Positions 6,316 to 14,497 are shown, numbered from the stretch's first letter. The stretch: 26,312 bases of DNA from QQUD01 sp039029915 (GCA_039029915.1 JBCCFD010000052.1:1-26312); one strand, 5' to 3'. Notes: a model not told the origin generated them from the sequence alone. Program-made: numbers and translations.

Positions 6316-7830
6316 ATGAGCGACCATATAGAACGAAATGTTGTAAAAGAAACTTTGCCAGCCGTTGTGCAAATTGTAGCCTTGAAAAAAGGATTTTTGG
6401 GTAACTACTCCTCAGCTTGGACCGGCTCAGGCTCTATCGTTGACCCCAAAGGGATTATTTTGACCAACTGCCACGTGGCAAACCCACGGGCAATGGGCAT
6501 GCCCTCTCCACCCGCTGACACACTCGCCATCTCAATTAATGAACGGTCTGATGAACCCCCTGTGATCACCTACTATGCAGACATTATTGGGCAATCACCT
6601 GAACTGGATTTAGCTGTCCTAAAGATCGTGGGGCGGGTCGATGGCAAATCGGTCGGCAGACTCAAGCTACCATACCTCCAAGTAGGCGATTCGGATAACT
6701 TAGAGCTTGGTGACGTTATGTCAATATTCGGCTTTCCTGGTATTGGGGGTGAAACGATCACCTTTACTAGCGGGAGCGTGGCTGGATTTACAAAACAGCG
6801 TGGTGTTCGGGCACGGCGCGCCTGGATTAAAACAGACGCCACCATTGCTGGTGGGAACAGTGGTGGAACGGCCGTTAATCACGAAGGCAAACTGGTCGGC
6901 ATCCCGACCCAAGCGGCCGCAGGTGAAGGTATCACCCCAGTCGATGCCCGCCCCGTTGTCGACACCAACAGAGACGGCCGTGTTGACCAACGAGACACCC
7001 CCATGGCGATTGGTGGCTTTATCAACGGACTTCGCCCAGTCAACTTGGCCATTCCGATGCTGCAACAAGCTGGCGTGCGGCTCAAAGGGGTCAAATCAAC
7101 TACCCCCGCTCCGAGCAAAGGCAGCGCCCCACGCAGCACGACTCGACCCAAATCAACAGGGACACGCACCAGCAACGTCAGCTTTAGCAATCTGCTCTTT
7201 TCATCTCGCATCACGCGAGACGGCCGTCCCATCAATCCGTCCGCTATTTTACCAAGCAACCTTCGCGCCCTATATGCCGTCTTTGACTTCAAAGGGATGC
7301 GCAAAGGCACAAAATGGTCACAAGTTTGGTCTGTAAACGGCCAAAAAGCGATGGAGCAATCCGACAAGTGGTCTGACGGTGGCTCGGGTCGCAAGGTCAT
7401 TCAGCTGCAAGGTAACCCAGGTCTACCCGACGGTCAATATCGTCTCTCACTGACGGTGCGAAACGAAATTGTAGCCGAAGGGGACGTGACGGTAGGACGC
7501 AAAGATGAGCAGTCCGACACCCAAATCTCTGGCAAAATTGTCACCCAACGCGGCAAAGGCATTGGGGATGCGCTCGTCATCGCCCTCAAACCTGGTGTAC
7601 GAGCCTCTGATTTTGTACGGTCACAAGACCCAAACATGGCCGTGACGTCAACCAAAACGAAGCGAAATGGCAACTTCACCTTCCCTAAGCAGCTACAGAA
7701 AGGAAACGCCTACGGTCTAGTCGTCGTGGCTCGCGGTTATCGCGATATGGTCATCGAAGGCGCCCTCCGCATCGGTGCCAATGCCCCTGAAAAAGCACAA
7801 ATCAACCCGCTTGCCATGATGAAGGGTTAA
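6316..7830 (+). CDS. Trypsin-like (HtrA/S1C-type) serine protease with Ca-loop insertion and carboxypeptidase-regulatory-like tail
   Basis: 504 residues. The protease domain (about 1-270) has the full triad: H53 in ILTNCHVANPR, D98 in LDLAVLKI and S182 in GGNSGGTAV. There is no signal peptide or membrane anchor (start MSDHIERNVVKETLP), so it looks cytoplasmic, unlike DegP/DegQ. After the catalytic serine, residues 216-227 read D-x-N-x-D-G-x-V-x-x-x-D, the classic EF-hand/dockerin calcium loop, inserted before the last barrel strands (NGLRPVNLAIPM). A low-complexity Ser/Thr/Pro linker (about 258-290) leads to a beta-rich region with SDKWSDGGSGRK. The last ~110 residues (ISGKIVTQRGKGIGDALVIAL to GYRDMVIEGAL) look like a carboxypeptidase-regulatory/transthyretin-like domain. 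No PDZ domain is present. TAAGGA six bases before the ATG is a good ribosome site. Confidence 0.88.
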   Translation: MSDHIERNVVKETLPAVVQIVALKKGFLGNYSSAWTGSGSIVDPKGIILTNCHVANPRAMGMPSPPADTLAISINERSDEPPVITYYADIIGQSPELDLAVLKIVGRVDGKSVGRLKLPYLQVGDSDNLELGDVMSIFGFPGIGGETITFTSGSVAGFTKQRGVRARRAWIKTDATIAGGNSGGTAVNHEGKLVGIPTQAAAGEGITPVDARPVVDTNRDGRVDQRDTPMAIGGFINGLRPVNLAIPMLQQAGVRLKGVKSTTPAPSKGSAPRSTTRPKSTGTRTSNVSFSNLLFSSRITRDGRPINPSAILPSNLRALYAVFDFKGMRKGTKWSQVWSVNGQKAMEQSDKWSDGGSGRKVIQLQGNPGLPDGQYRLSLTVRNEIVAEGDVTVGRKDEQSDTQISGKIVTQRGKGIGDALVIALKPGVRASDFVRSQDPNMAVTSTKTKRNGNFTFPKQLQKGNAYGLVVVARGYRDMVIEGALRIGANAPEKAQINPLAMMKG

Positions 7831-7841
7831 ATCAATAGTAA

Positions 7842-7876
7842 AAAAACGGCCGTTACTTCGGGTAACGGCCGTTTTT
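7842..7876 (+). terminator. Rho-independent terminator built from two ACGGCCGT palindromes
   Basis: A 15-bp perfect stem (7842-7856 with 7862-7876) and a TTCGG loop, with As on the 5' side and a terminal T run on the 3' side. Each arm contains a complete AACGGCCGTT (7845-7854 and 7864-7873). It lies 11 bp after the protease stop and can work as an intrinsic terminator on the plus strand. The A/T symmetry could let it act on both strands. Confidence 0.9.
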
Positions 7877-7986
7877 CACGGTCAATGGCTGGGGCCTGAG
7901 ACCAAAAAATTCCCCAATCACCTAATTACCCATTTAACCTCTTTTCCCTCTGCATCCTTAATCTGGAAACAATCCCCCATTTCCGA

Positions 7987-7992
7987 TATACT
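7987..7992 (+). promoter_or_regulatory. Possible -10 box for gltX (TATACT)
   Basis: GATATACT lies 33 bp before the gltX ATG and just before a C-rich stretch. A -35 match is poor (CTGGAA near 7963-7968, 18 bp upstream). Spacing from the preceding terminator fits a promoter here. Confidence 0.4.
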
Positions 7993-8024
7993 CCCCTTTC
8001 GACAATTTTCCAAAGGAATGAGTA

Positions 8025-9491
8025 ATGACAGTACGAGTACGATTTGCGCCTAGTCCGACTGGGTATCTACATATCGGTGGGGCACGTTCAGCCCTGTTCA
8101 CTTGGATGTTTGCCCGCAAACATGGTGGTCAATTTATTCTGCGCGTTGAAGACACAGACGAAAAGCGCACCGTTGAAGGTGCCGCTGAAAGTCAAATGGC
8201 CGCCCTTCGCTGGTTAGGGTTAGATTGGGATGAAGGGCCAGATATTGGGGGTCCTTATGGCCCTTATATTCAAACTGAACGGCGTGAAATCTATCAAAAG
8301 TGGGCCAATTGGCTTGTCGACAATGGCCATGCTTACAAATGCTTTGCCACCGCTGAAGAACTTAAAGCGATGCGCGATGCAGGCGTTCCTTTTGGCTACG
8401 ATCGTCGATATCGTGACATGCCAGCTGATGAAATCGCCAAGTTGGAAGCCGAAGGTAAACCGTTTGTCATTCGCTTCAAAATGCCGCTCGAAGGCCAAAC
8501 GGTCATCAATGACGCTATTCGCGGCGAGGTCACCTTTGAAAATAGTCAAATCACCGATTTTGTCTTGATGAAATCAACCGGTCTGCCAACCTACCATCTT
8601 GCTCACATCGTCGATGACCACACGATGAAAATAACGCACATTACTCGTGGTGATGAATGGCTCAACACCGCCCCGCTCCACGTCAATATTTGGAAAGCGT
8701 TTGGCTGGGAGATGCCAGTTTTGGCCCATCTGCCCGTCATTTTGAATCCCAGCGGCAAGGGCAAGCTCAGCAAACGCACCCAATCTTTCCAAGATGGACA
8801 GTTCCAAGTGTTGGTCCGCGTGAGTGAGTTTCAAGAGGGCGGCTATTTACCAACGGCCGTTAATAATTTCCTCGCTAACGTTGGCTGGGCATTTGGGGAT
8901 GACACCGAAATCTTCACCCTTGAAGATGCCATGGCTCGTTTTGAATTAGAAGATATCAATCCAGCACCGGCTCGGTTGCCCTACAGCAAGCTCGACTGGA
9001 TCAATGGGCAATATATTCAAGAGATGGAGTCGCTTGACCTTGCCAAAGCGGTTAAACCTTACCTTGAAGAGGCCGGCTTTGAAGTCAATGTTGATTCATT
9101 ATTGATTGTCATGCCCGCCATGAAAATACGGCTCAAGCGTTTGCCTGAAGCAGTCGAATTCTTGCGCTTCTTGTTTGAAGAATCACCGTTGGAACAAACG
9201 GCCGAATCACTATCTCACAAGCAAATGCCAGCTGAGCAGGCCAAAGCCGCTTATCAAGCCGCCTATGATTTTGTAGCCAGCAGCGACAGCTTTGACCTAG
9301 ACAGTATCTCAGAAAAGATGCTGGCCATTGGGGAAGCCAACACCAATTCTGGCAAGGCTGGCCCATTTTTAGGCAAGCTCCGCTTAGGCATGACGGGGCA
9401 AAAAGTGTCACCGCCCCTTTACGAGTCCATGATGGCGATGGGGCAAGCCCGCTCTAAGCAGCGCCTCGAAGAAATTTTGTCCAAATTTTAA
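8025..9491 (+). CDS. gltX: Glutamate--tRNA ligase
   Basis: A 488-residue class I aminoacyl-tRNA synthetase that charges tRNA-Glu. The N-terminal catalytic block is RFAPSPTGYLHIGGARSALF (HIGG at 16-19); other family segments are FILRVEDTDEKRT and LPTYHLAHIVDDHTMKITHITRGDEWL. The KMSKS-equivalent is K247-L-S-K-R251. The C-terminal half is helical, as in bacterial GluRS anticodon-binding domains, and the length is normal. AAGGA at 8013-8017 is a good ribosome site seven bases from the ATG. GluRS rather than GlnRS is favoured by the APSPTG-type start and length; whether it is discriminating is not visible by eye. One palindrome copy is read as Thr-Ala-Val. The last codons and the stop lie in a small inverted repeat (CCAAATT-TTA-AATTTGG, 9481-9497). 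Confidence 0.97.
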   Translation: MTVRVRFAPSPTGYLHIGGARSALFTWMFARKHGGQFILRVEDTDEKRTVEGAAESQMAALRWLGLDWDEGPDIGGPYGPYIQTERREIYQKWANWLVDNGHAYKCFATAEELKAMRDAGVPFGYDRRYRDMPADEIAKLEAEGKPFVIRFKMPLEGQTVINDAIRGEVTFENSQITDFVLMKSTGLPTYHLAHIVDDHTMKITHITRGDEWLNTAPLHVNIWKAFGWEMPVLAHLPVILNPSGKGKLSKRTQSFQDGQFQVLVRVSEFQEGGYLPTAVNNFLANVGWAFGDDTEIFTLEDAMARFELEDINPAPARLPYSKLDWINGQYIQEMESLDLAKAVKPYLEEAGFEVNVDSLLIVMPAMKIRLKRLPEAVEFLRFLFEESPLEQTAESLSHKQMPAEQAKAAYQAAYDFVASSDSFDLDSISEKMLAIGEANTNSGKAGPFLGKLRLGMTGQKVSPPLYESMMAMGQARSKQRLEEILSKF

Positions 9492-9496
9492 ATTTG

Positions 9497-9642
9497 GCGT
9501 ACCGTACCTGCATAAGTGTTCCGAAGTTTCTAAATTGAAAACACAGTTAGATAAAAGCTTCGGAACCTTGAGGAAACGAAGTTTAAAGCTGGCGTGTTAT
9601 TCAAAACAGGAACTTCGTTTCACTTAAGTGCGGTACGCTTTT
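9497..9642. other. Long branched inverted-repeat element (three-way junction; possible structured RNA or MITE-like)
   Basis: The outer stem pairs GCGTACCG (9497-9504) with CGGTACGC (9631-9638). It continues with U-G, A-U and C-G pairs, then, past a bulge, TAAGTG (9513-9518) pairs with CACTTA (9621-9626). Inside are two arms. TTCCGAAG (9519-9526) pairs with CTTCGGAA (9558-9565), and that arm has an inner CTAA/TTAG. AAACGAAGTT (9574-9583) pairs with AACTTCGTTT (9611-9620). Four Ts follow the outer stem (9639-9642). No open frame covers it. It could be a gltX 3' structure, a small RNA, or a non-autonomous mobile palindrome. Confidence 0.65.
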
Positions 9643-9653
9643 GGCTCCACAAC

Positions 9654-9684
9654 CATGACCTCGTCATGACCTCAACATGACTTC
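9654..9684 (+). promoter_or_regulatory. Three CATGAC direct repeats spaced 11 bp (OmpR/PhoB-style operator candidate)
   Basis: CATGACCTC at 9654, CATGACCTC at 9665 and CATGACTTC at 9676, each exactly 11 bp apart, so all lie on the same face of the helix. Head-to-tail repeats with 11-bp pitch are the known binding pattern of OmpR/PhoB-family response regulators. They lie 66-96 bp upstream of the DUF418 gene start. No such regulator is in the window. Confidence 0.5.
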
Positions 9685-9749
9685 CTTCACATCAATCCCA
9701 ATCCAAAGTCAATTAAAGTAATCAATATCTGATCATTAGGAGAAATTAC

Positions 9750-11000
9750 ATGACATTGACTTCAACCAAACCGACTCAGCCTAAGGAACGTATTATTGCG
9801 CTGGATTTTTTGCGCGGCTTTGCGCTGTTGGGCATTTTATTGATGAACATTCAAGGGTTTTCAATGCCGGATGCTGCCTACTTTAATCCCACTGTGTATG
9901 GGGATTTAACCGGTATTAATCGCTGGGTTTGGATTTTGAGCCACATTTTTGCAGACAGTAAATTTATGACGATCTTTTCAATTTTGTACGGGGCTGGCAT
10001 TTTGTTAGTCACCCAAAAATTGGAAGGGAATTGGCGCAAAGCGGCGGGGCTGCATTATCGACGTACATTTTGGCTGCTGATTATTGGTCTAATGCACGCT
10101 TATCTGCTGTGGACAGGCGATATTTTGGTGCTCTATGCGGTAACGGCCTCAATCGTCTTTTTCTTTCGCAAATTATCACCAACCTGGCTCATTGTGCTGG
10201 GTATCCTCACGCTAGGTATTGGCACCTTGCTACCGCTGGGAACTCAAGCGAGCCTGCCATTCATGCCAGAAGAAACAAAGGCTGATTTGATTGCAGACTG
10301 GGATCCAGCAGATGAAGAGATCACTTGGCAAACGGCCGTTTATCAAAGCGGCTGGCTTACCCAAATGGAAGACCGCGTGCCATCTTCGCTTGACATGAAC
10401 ACGTCCGGATTACTCTTTTGGGGCTTATGGCGAGCTGGTGGCCTCATGCTAATCGGCATGGCGCTATACAAACTCGGTATCCTCACCGCCCAACGATCGA
10501 ATGCGTTTTATCGCAATCAGCTAATTTTAGGCTTTGGCCTTGGCTTCCCCGTCATCATTTATGGATTGGTACGCATTTTTGAGAGTAACTTTTCATTTGA
10601 GTACGCCCGATTTGCAGGCTCAGTGTTTAACTATTGGGGCAGTATTGGGGTGAGCTTAGGCTACATTGCGATTATTATGTTGATTGCCAAAAGTGGACGG
10701 TTTGCGAGAGGAATACGGCCGTTGGCCGCCGTTGGTCGCATGGCACTCACCAACTATCTTTTCCACACCGTTGTAGCGACGTTTATTTTTTATGGTCATG
10801 GACTGGGGTTATTTGGTCAGGTTGAGAGAATCGGCCAGCTTCTTATTGTCTTTGGCATTTGGGCTGCCCAGCTCATTCTTTCACCTATCTGGCTTCGATA
10901 TTTCAAATTTGGTCCGGCCGAATGGGTTTGGCGCTCATTAACTTACGGCAAGCTGCAGCCAATGAAGACACCTTCACAACAGGTTAAAATTGTGGCCTAA
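9750..11000 (+). CDS. DUF418 / YeiB-type multipass membrane protein
   Basis: 416 residues. The N-terminus RIIALDFLRGFALLGILLMNIQGFSMP is the hallmark of the YeiB/DUF418 family, followed by KFMTIFSILYGAGILL and the HYRRTFWLLIIGLMHAYLLWTGDILVLYAV block. The C-terminal part carries GRMALTNYLFHTVVATFIFYGHGLGLFG, the typical DUF418 domain. About nine to ten hydrophobic helices are visible. Members are related to membrane acyltransferases (HGSNAT/OpgC-like), but the substrate is generally unknown. AGGAG seven bases before the ATG gives a clear start. The three 11-bp direct repeats upstream suggest regulation by a two-component response regulator. A strong terminator follows at 11111-11144. Confidence 0.9.
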   Translation: MTLTSTKPTQPKERIIALDFLRGFALLGILLMNIQGFSMPDAAYFNPTVYGDLTGINRWVWILSHIFADSKFMTIFSILYGAGILLVTQKLEGNWRKAAGLHYRRTFWLLIIGLMHAYLLWTGDILVLYAVTASIVFFFRKLSPTWLIVLGILTLGIGTLLPLGTQASLPFMPEETKADLIADWDPADEEITWQTAVYQSGWLTQMEDRVPSSLDMNTSGLLFWGLWRAGGLMLIGMALYKLGILTAQRSNAFYRNQLILGFGLGFPVIIYGLVRIFESNFSFEYARFAGSVFNYWGSIGVSLGYIAIIMLIAKSGRFARGIRPLAAVGRMALTNYLFHTVVATFIFYGHGLGLFGQVERIGQLLIVFGIWAAQLILSPIWLRYFKFGPAEWVWRSLTYGKLQPMKTPSQQVKIVA

Positions 11001-11110
11001 TCTATCAAAATAGTTTTTTCTGAACTTAACTAAGTGCAATCACATATGCTGTGTTGAATAGGCGATTTAGAAAATAGTTCCACAGATAACCAATCTAGCT
11101 TTTTTACTTC

Positions 11111-11144
11111 AGGGGCATGGTTTTAAAAACCATGCCCCTTTTTT
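11111..11144 (+). terminator. Rho-independent terminator after the DUF418 gene
   Basis: The stem AGGGGCATGGTTT (11111-11123) pairs with AAACCATGCCCCT (11127-11139) and has a tiny loop, followed by a T run to 11144. It sits between convergent genes (DUF418 on plus, acyltransferase on minus, whose stop is at 11149). The T run favours plus-strand use. Confidence 0.9.
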
Positions 11145-11148
11145 AAAT

Positions 11149-11784
11149 CTAGAATTTGGCTGGTCTATGAGCGGTTACCGTACTGTAAAGCTTTTTGATA
11201 TCCTCTAACTCTTTCTCTAAATCTCCAGAAGGGTAAATTGTGGGTCCAAACCCGACCACTTTTTCACCAAAGTCAAATGACGCCAACACAATAGGAACGT
11301 TAGCCTCTACTGCTATGTGGTAAAACCCTTTCTTCCACTCATTCACCTTACTGCGCGTTCCTTCGGGAGTAATGCACAGGGCCAGCTTCTGCGCCTGTTC
11401 AAACCGCTCAACACATTGTCCAACCACCCCATTTGGCGCTCGTCTATCAACCGCAATACCACCAAAATAGCGAAACATTGGACCAAGCGGACTTTTAAAA
11501 GCTGTATGCTTCCCTAACCATGAAATTTTGATGCCCAAGCCATACGCCGCTAGCATGACCAATATCCAATCCCAATTTGAGGTATGCGGGGCACCAATAA
11601 CCATAATCTTTGATAAATTGGGAATACGGCCAGCAAGACGCCACCCAAACAGACGCAAAATCCCTTTTGCAAACTTTTCTGTGAAACCCGTTCCCATCTG
11701 AGGAGTGAGAGCACCCCGCTGCGGATAACTATGCACATCTTGCTCGTCACCCAAATAGTCCCCACTGTTGAATTGTTGTGTCAT
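11149..11784 (-). CDS. PlsC-like phospholipid/glycerol acyltransferase (paralogue 1)
   Basis: 211 residues of the lysophospholipid acyltransferase superfamily. The HX4D catalytic motif is H67-T-S-N-W-D72 (APHTSNWD). Acceptor-binding GGIAVDRR is at 108-115, and EGTR at 141-144 sits in CITPEGTRSK. The ~30-residue N-terminal part before the core is polar, with no clear membrane helix beyond the semi-hydrophobic IMVIGAPHTSNWDWILVMLAAYGLG. It would move an acyl chain from acyl-CoA/ACP/phosphate to a glycerol-phosphate-like acceptor at the membrane. The acceptor cannot be told, and this HTSNWD subgroup is short. AAAGGA upstream of the ATG gives the start. It is a clear paralogue of the gene at 15713-16339, with which it shares GVV.Q...F, WK.GFYHIA and ADVPIV-like segments. 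No palindrome copy occurs in it. Confidence 0.88.
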   Translation of the reverse strand: MTQQFNSGDYLGDEQDVHSYPQRGALTPQMGTGFTEKFAKGILRLFGWRLAGRIPNLSKIMVIGAPHTSNWDWILVMLAAYGLGIKISWLGKHTAFKSPLGPMFRYFGGIAVDRRAPNGVVGQCVERFEQAQKLALCITPEGTRSKVNEWKKGFYHIAVEANVPIVLASFDFGEKVVGFGPTIYPSGDLEKELEDIKKLYSTVTAHRPAKF

Positions 11785-12038
11785 TGCTGTCCTTTGTTCT
11801 CTTAGACGTAAGTTGACCTACAAAAATGCGAGGAAGTGTAACTGAATGGAGAGGGAAATCAAATAGTACAGGCTTCTAAAATCAACAAAATAAATGGTTA
11901 TTAATTGTTGAACAAAAAATAACGAATGATTTAGGTTATGCAGGTCCAATAATGAAAACCTCACGGGGTTTCAGCTTCTCTGGGTTTGCCACTGATTTAG
12001 TCTAAACCTTAGAGGTTTTTAGCGCATAACGCCAATCA
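11785..12038. other. Non-coding gap downstream of the FtsX permease gene
   Basis: About 250 AT-rich bases with no gene. It holds a small hairpin, AAACCT (12004-12009) / AGGTTT (12013-12018) followed by TT, about 20 bp from the minus-strand permease stop, and a weaker one, AAACC/GGTTT, near 11956-11972. Neither is a strong terminator. The promoter of the acyltransferase should be in the left part, but no clear boxes stand out. Confidence 0.35.
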
Positions 12039-14450
12039 TTATTGATATGATAAGCTTTCGCGAACGCTGATTTTGGCGGCACCTCGGGCAGGCAAGGCGC
12101 TGGCGATAATAGCTAAGATGGTGATTATGACCAGCCAAAGCACGGCCCCGGTGGGGGTGAAACGGTAGGCCAATTGTTGATTGAGGACAAACGACAGTCC
12201 AAATGTGGCGAGCCCATAGGCGGCAGGAATGCTCAAGGGAAGGGCCACTATCCAGCTAATAAATCCCAACAAAATCCCTTCTCCAACAAAGAGCCGAATG
12301 ATTTGCCAAGATGATGCCCCAATGGCCCGCATCACACCAACCTCACGTCTTCGTTCAAGAACGCTGAGGGAGAGAACCCCGCTTAACCCGACACCACCAA
12401 CCAAGGCTATCACAACGGCCATGATGGCGAGTAGCTGAATAATGATGCTAAACCCTTCGATAGATTGCTCTGTTATAGCGCTGATTGAGGCGTCCCCGTA
12501 GGTGCTGCCAAGGCCTACACCAATACTGTTGTCTTCTAAAATGATTTCTAACGCTTCAGCCACGGCCGTTTCTTCATCGACGCCGGTTGCACTAAACGTC
12601 TGTACCCAAAGCGTATTGGTTAGGTCAAAGTAGCCCCACTCTCGCTGTAAGGTCGCTAGGGGAATATGGATTGAAGTGTTAAGGGCAGGGTCATAATGAA
12701 AGCCGACCACTTCAACCAGCAGCGTCTCACCCTGACTATCTTCTAAAGTAACCCAATCTCCAATCTCAAATCCTTTGGCTTCACTGACGCGCTGACCCAT
12801 AACGGCCGTATTGACATCATCAGCCGCTAACCAGCGACCCTCAATCAGTTCTGGCTTATAAAAATCAGTCTCCGGTGGTTGGCCTAAAATAGTGACCCGC
12901 GCGTCAGTCACATCACTATCTAATTGGGCCTCTGGGCGCACACTGCCTGAAAAGACAAGCCAAGACTCCACCGTTTCGACCTCTTCAACCGTTGAGGCAA
13001 TTGATTCGACGCGCAGCGTGCGCTCCGGTTGCTCAAGCGATAAGCCCACTTGATAATTATGGACTTGCTGTAGCTTTTGCCCAAAGGTAAAGCTGGTGGC
13101 ATCACGAACCCCCATCACCATCATAAAGATTGTCCCAGCCACGATGAGCGAAACCTGAATAATAATCACTCGCTTCTGATTGCGGAAGGTATTGCCGATG
13201 GTGAGCAAAACAGAGTAAGGAACGCGTTTAGCTTGGGCCACTAGCCGATCAATCACATTAACTGCGCCGGTTAACCCATAGGTGTTAATGGCTTCCCGAA
13301 CAGTGATTCGCATACCGTTCAATAGCGGAATGAGTGCGGCCAGTAGCGGCGCTACCATTGAGATGAGAACCTGAATCAATACGGCCGTTCCATCTACCGT
13401 AAAGCCAACAATCTCTAAATTTAAAAAGCTGGCAAAGAAAGCCTGCAGTCCAAACGCAGCAGCTGTACCAATAGGAATCGACACAATAGCAGCTAAAATG
13501 CCGTAGCAAACAACGAGAAGTAAATATCCCCAAATAACCTGCCAGGCACTTGCTCCAATCGCCTTCATGACGCCAATTTGATCAACCTGCTGGGTGACGA
13601 TGGCGCTTATGCTGTTGTACACTAAGAAAACGCCCAAAATAACCACCACCACGCCAATAATGCCAAGAATGAGGAACAGCGTATTTAAAATGTCGGCGGC
13701 CGGGGGTACGTCAGGCGGAATAACACGCGCCTGGAAAGGAAACGACGTCCCCACTGAATCAACCCCAATATCCTCAAAATAATCTTGAATCAGGAGATCG
13801 GTGGCTTCTGATGCCTCTTGGTCAAAAGGAGCGAAGGAGCGAGTTTGCACAATGTTATAGGTATCACGACCTGTAAGGCGGTTAAAAGTACGGCCGTCTA
13901 CGTAAAATGTTTCAAAGAAAGACGGCTGGGGGCCAATAGGATCGATGGTGCCGACAAGTTCAAACGTGCGCACCGTGTCTCCAAAACGAAGTTCAACAAT
14001 ATCACCCTCGACCGCACCAACGGTGCCAACGGAAACGACGCCAATAGCAGCGGTGTTTCGTGAAGGCCAACTGCCGCTTTTTAAGCCATCAAGCGTCATT
14101 TTTTGATCGGTGAAATCGTCCCGACCGTTCAATAAACCAGTATTCCATTCTTCAGTGCCCAGCAGACGCCATTCGATGCCGGTTGAATATAGGCCTTCGG
14201 CTTGATCAACACCTTCGATCCGCTCAATGGCTCTAATTTGCTCGCTGGTTAGGGGCGGATTAACACTGAGACTAATATTGGGTGGCTCCGCGGCTGACCA
14301 ATTGTCGGCGACAGCACCTTGAACAAGATTACGACCACCGATAACCAATCCAACACCGATAGCGCCGAGTGCGATAACCATCATCACTTGGAAGGTGCGG
14401 GATTTGTCGCCCCATAAATCTGCCCAAACTTTAGCGAGTAAAGAATTCAT
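12039..14450 (-). CDS. ABC transporter permease with two FtsX domains (MacB/LolE-like)
   Basis: 803 residues. A first helix (FQVMMVIALGAIGVGLVIGG) is followed by a large extracytoplasmic MacB-PCD-like domain, then three helices (ILNTLFLILGIIGVVVVILGVFLVYN; QVIWGYLLLVVCYGILAAIV; VLIQVLISMVAPLLAALIPL) of the first FtsX domain with IGVMKAIGAS. A second helix-plus-periplasmic-domain set follows, ending in the second FtsX domain with RREVGVMRAIGASSWQIIRLFVGEGILLG and two more helices. This 2x(1+3) layout marks the fused YtrF/SalY/YbbP-type exporters of lipids, lipoproteins or peptides. It pairs with the ATPase gene upstream, 98 bp away on the same strand. The start at 14450 lacks a strong ribosome site. 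Five palindrome copies lie within it or close by. Confidence 0.92.
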   Translation of the reverse strand: MNSLLAKVWADLWGDKSRTFQVMMVIALGAIGVGLVIGGRNLVQGAVADNWSAAEPPNISLSVNPPLTSEQIRAIERIEGVDQAEGLYSTGIEWRLLGTEEWNTGLLNGRDDFTDQKMTLDGLKSGSWPSRNTAAIGVVSVGTVGAVEGDIVELRFGDTVRTFELVGTIDPIGPQPSFFETFYVDGRTFNRLTGRDTYNIVQTRSFAPFDQEASEATDLLIQDYFEDIGVDSVGTSFPFQARVIPPDVPPAADILNTLFLILGIIGVVVVILGVFLVYNSISAIVTQQVDQIGVMKAIGASAWQVIWGYLLLVVCYGILAAIVSIPIGTAAAFGLQAFFASFLNLEIVGFTVDGTAVLIQVLISMVAPLLAALIPLLNGMRITVREAINTYGLTGAVNVIDRLVAQAKRVPYSVLLTIGNTFRNQKRVIIIQVSLIVAGTIFMMVMGVRDATSFTFGQKLQQVHNYQVGLSLEQPERTLRVESIASTVEEVETVESWLVFSGSVRPEAQLDSDVTDARVTILGQPPETDFYKPELIEGRWLAADDVNTAVMGQRVSEAKGFEIGDWVTLEDSQGETLLVEVVGFHYDPALNTSIHIPLATLQREWGYFDLTNTLWVQTFSATGVDEETAVAEALEIILEDNSIGVGLGSTYGDASISAITEQSIEGFSIIIQLLAIMAVVIALVGGVGLSGVLSLSVLERRREVGVMRAIGASSWQIIRLFVGEGILLGFISWIVALPLSIPAAYGLATFGLSFVLNQQLAYRFTPTGAVLWLVIITILAIIASALPARGAAKISVRESLSYQ

Positions 14451-14497
14451 AGTTGTACTCTTAGTTCAAATCTCGATGGCGTGGTAAATCAATGTTG

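Noticed and set aside
6879..7400. 173-residue minus-strand frame opposite the protease gene
   Set aside because: It lies fully antisense to a coding region with a clear catalytic triad and linker, is Arg/Pro/Ser-rich without domain features, and has no promoter or ribosome site that I can see.
9497..9642. tRNA or attC interpretation of the branched inverted repeat
   Set aside because: There is no anticodon arm, TpsiC loop or CCA-proximal acceptor pattern, and no GTTRRRY/RYYYAAC core pair or integron integrase nearby.
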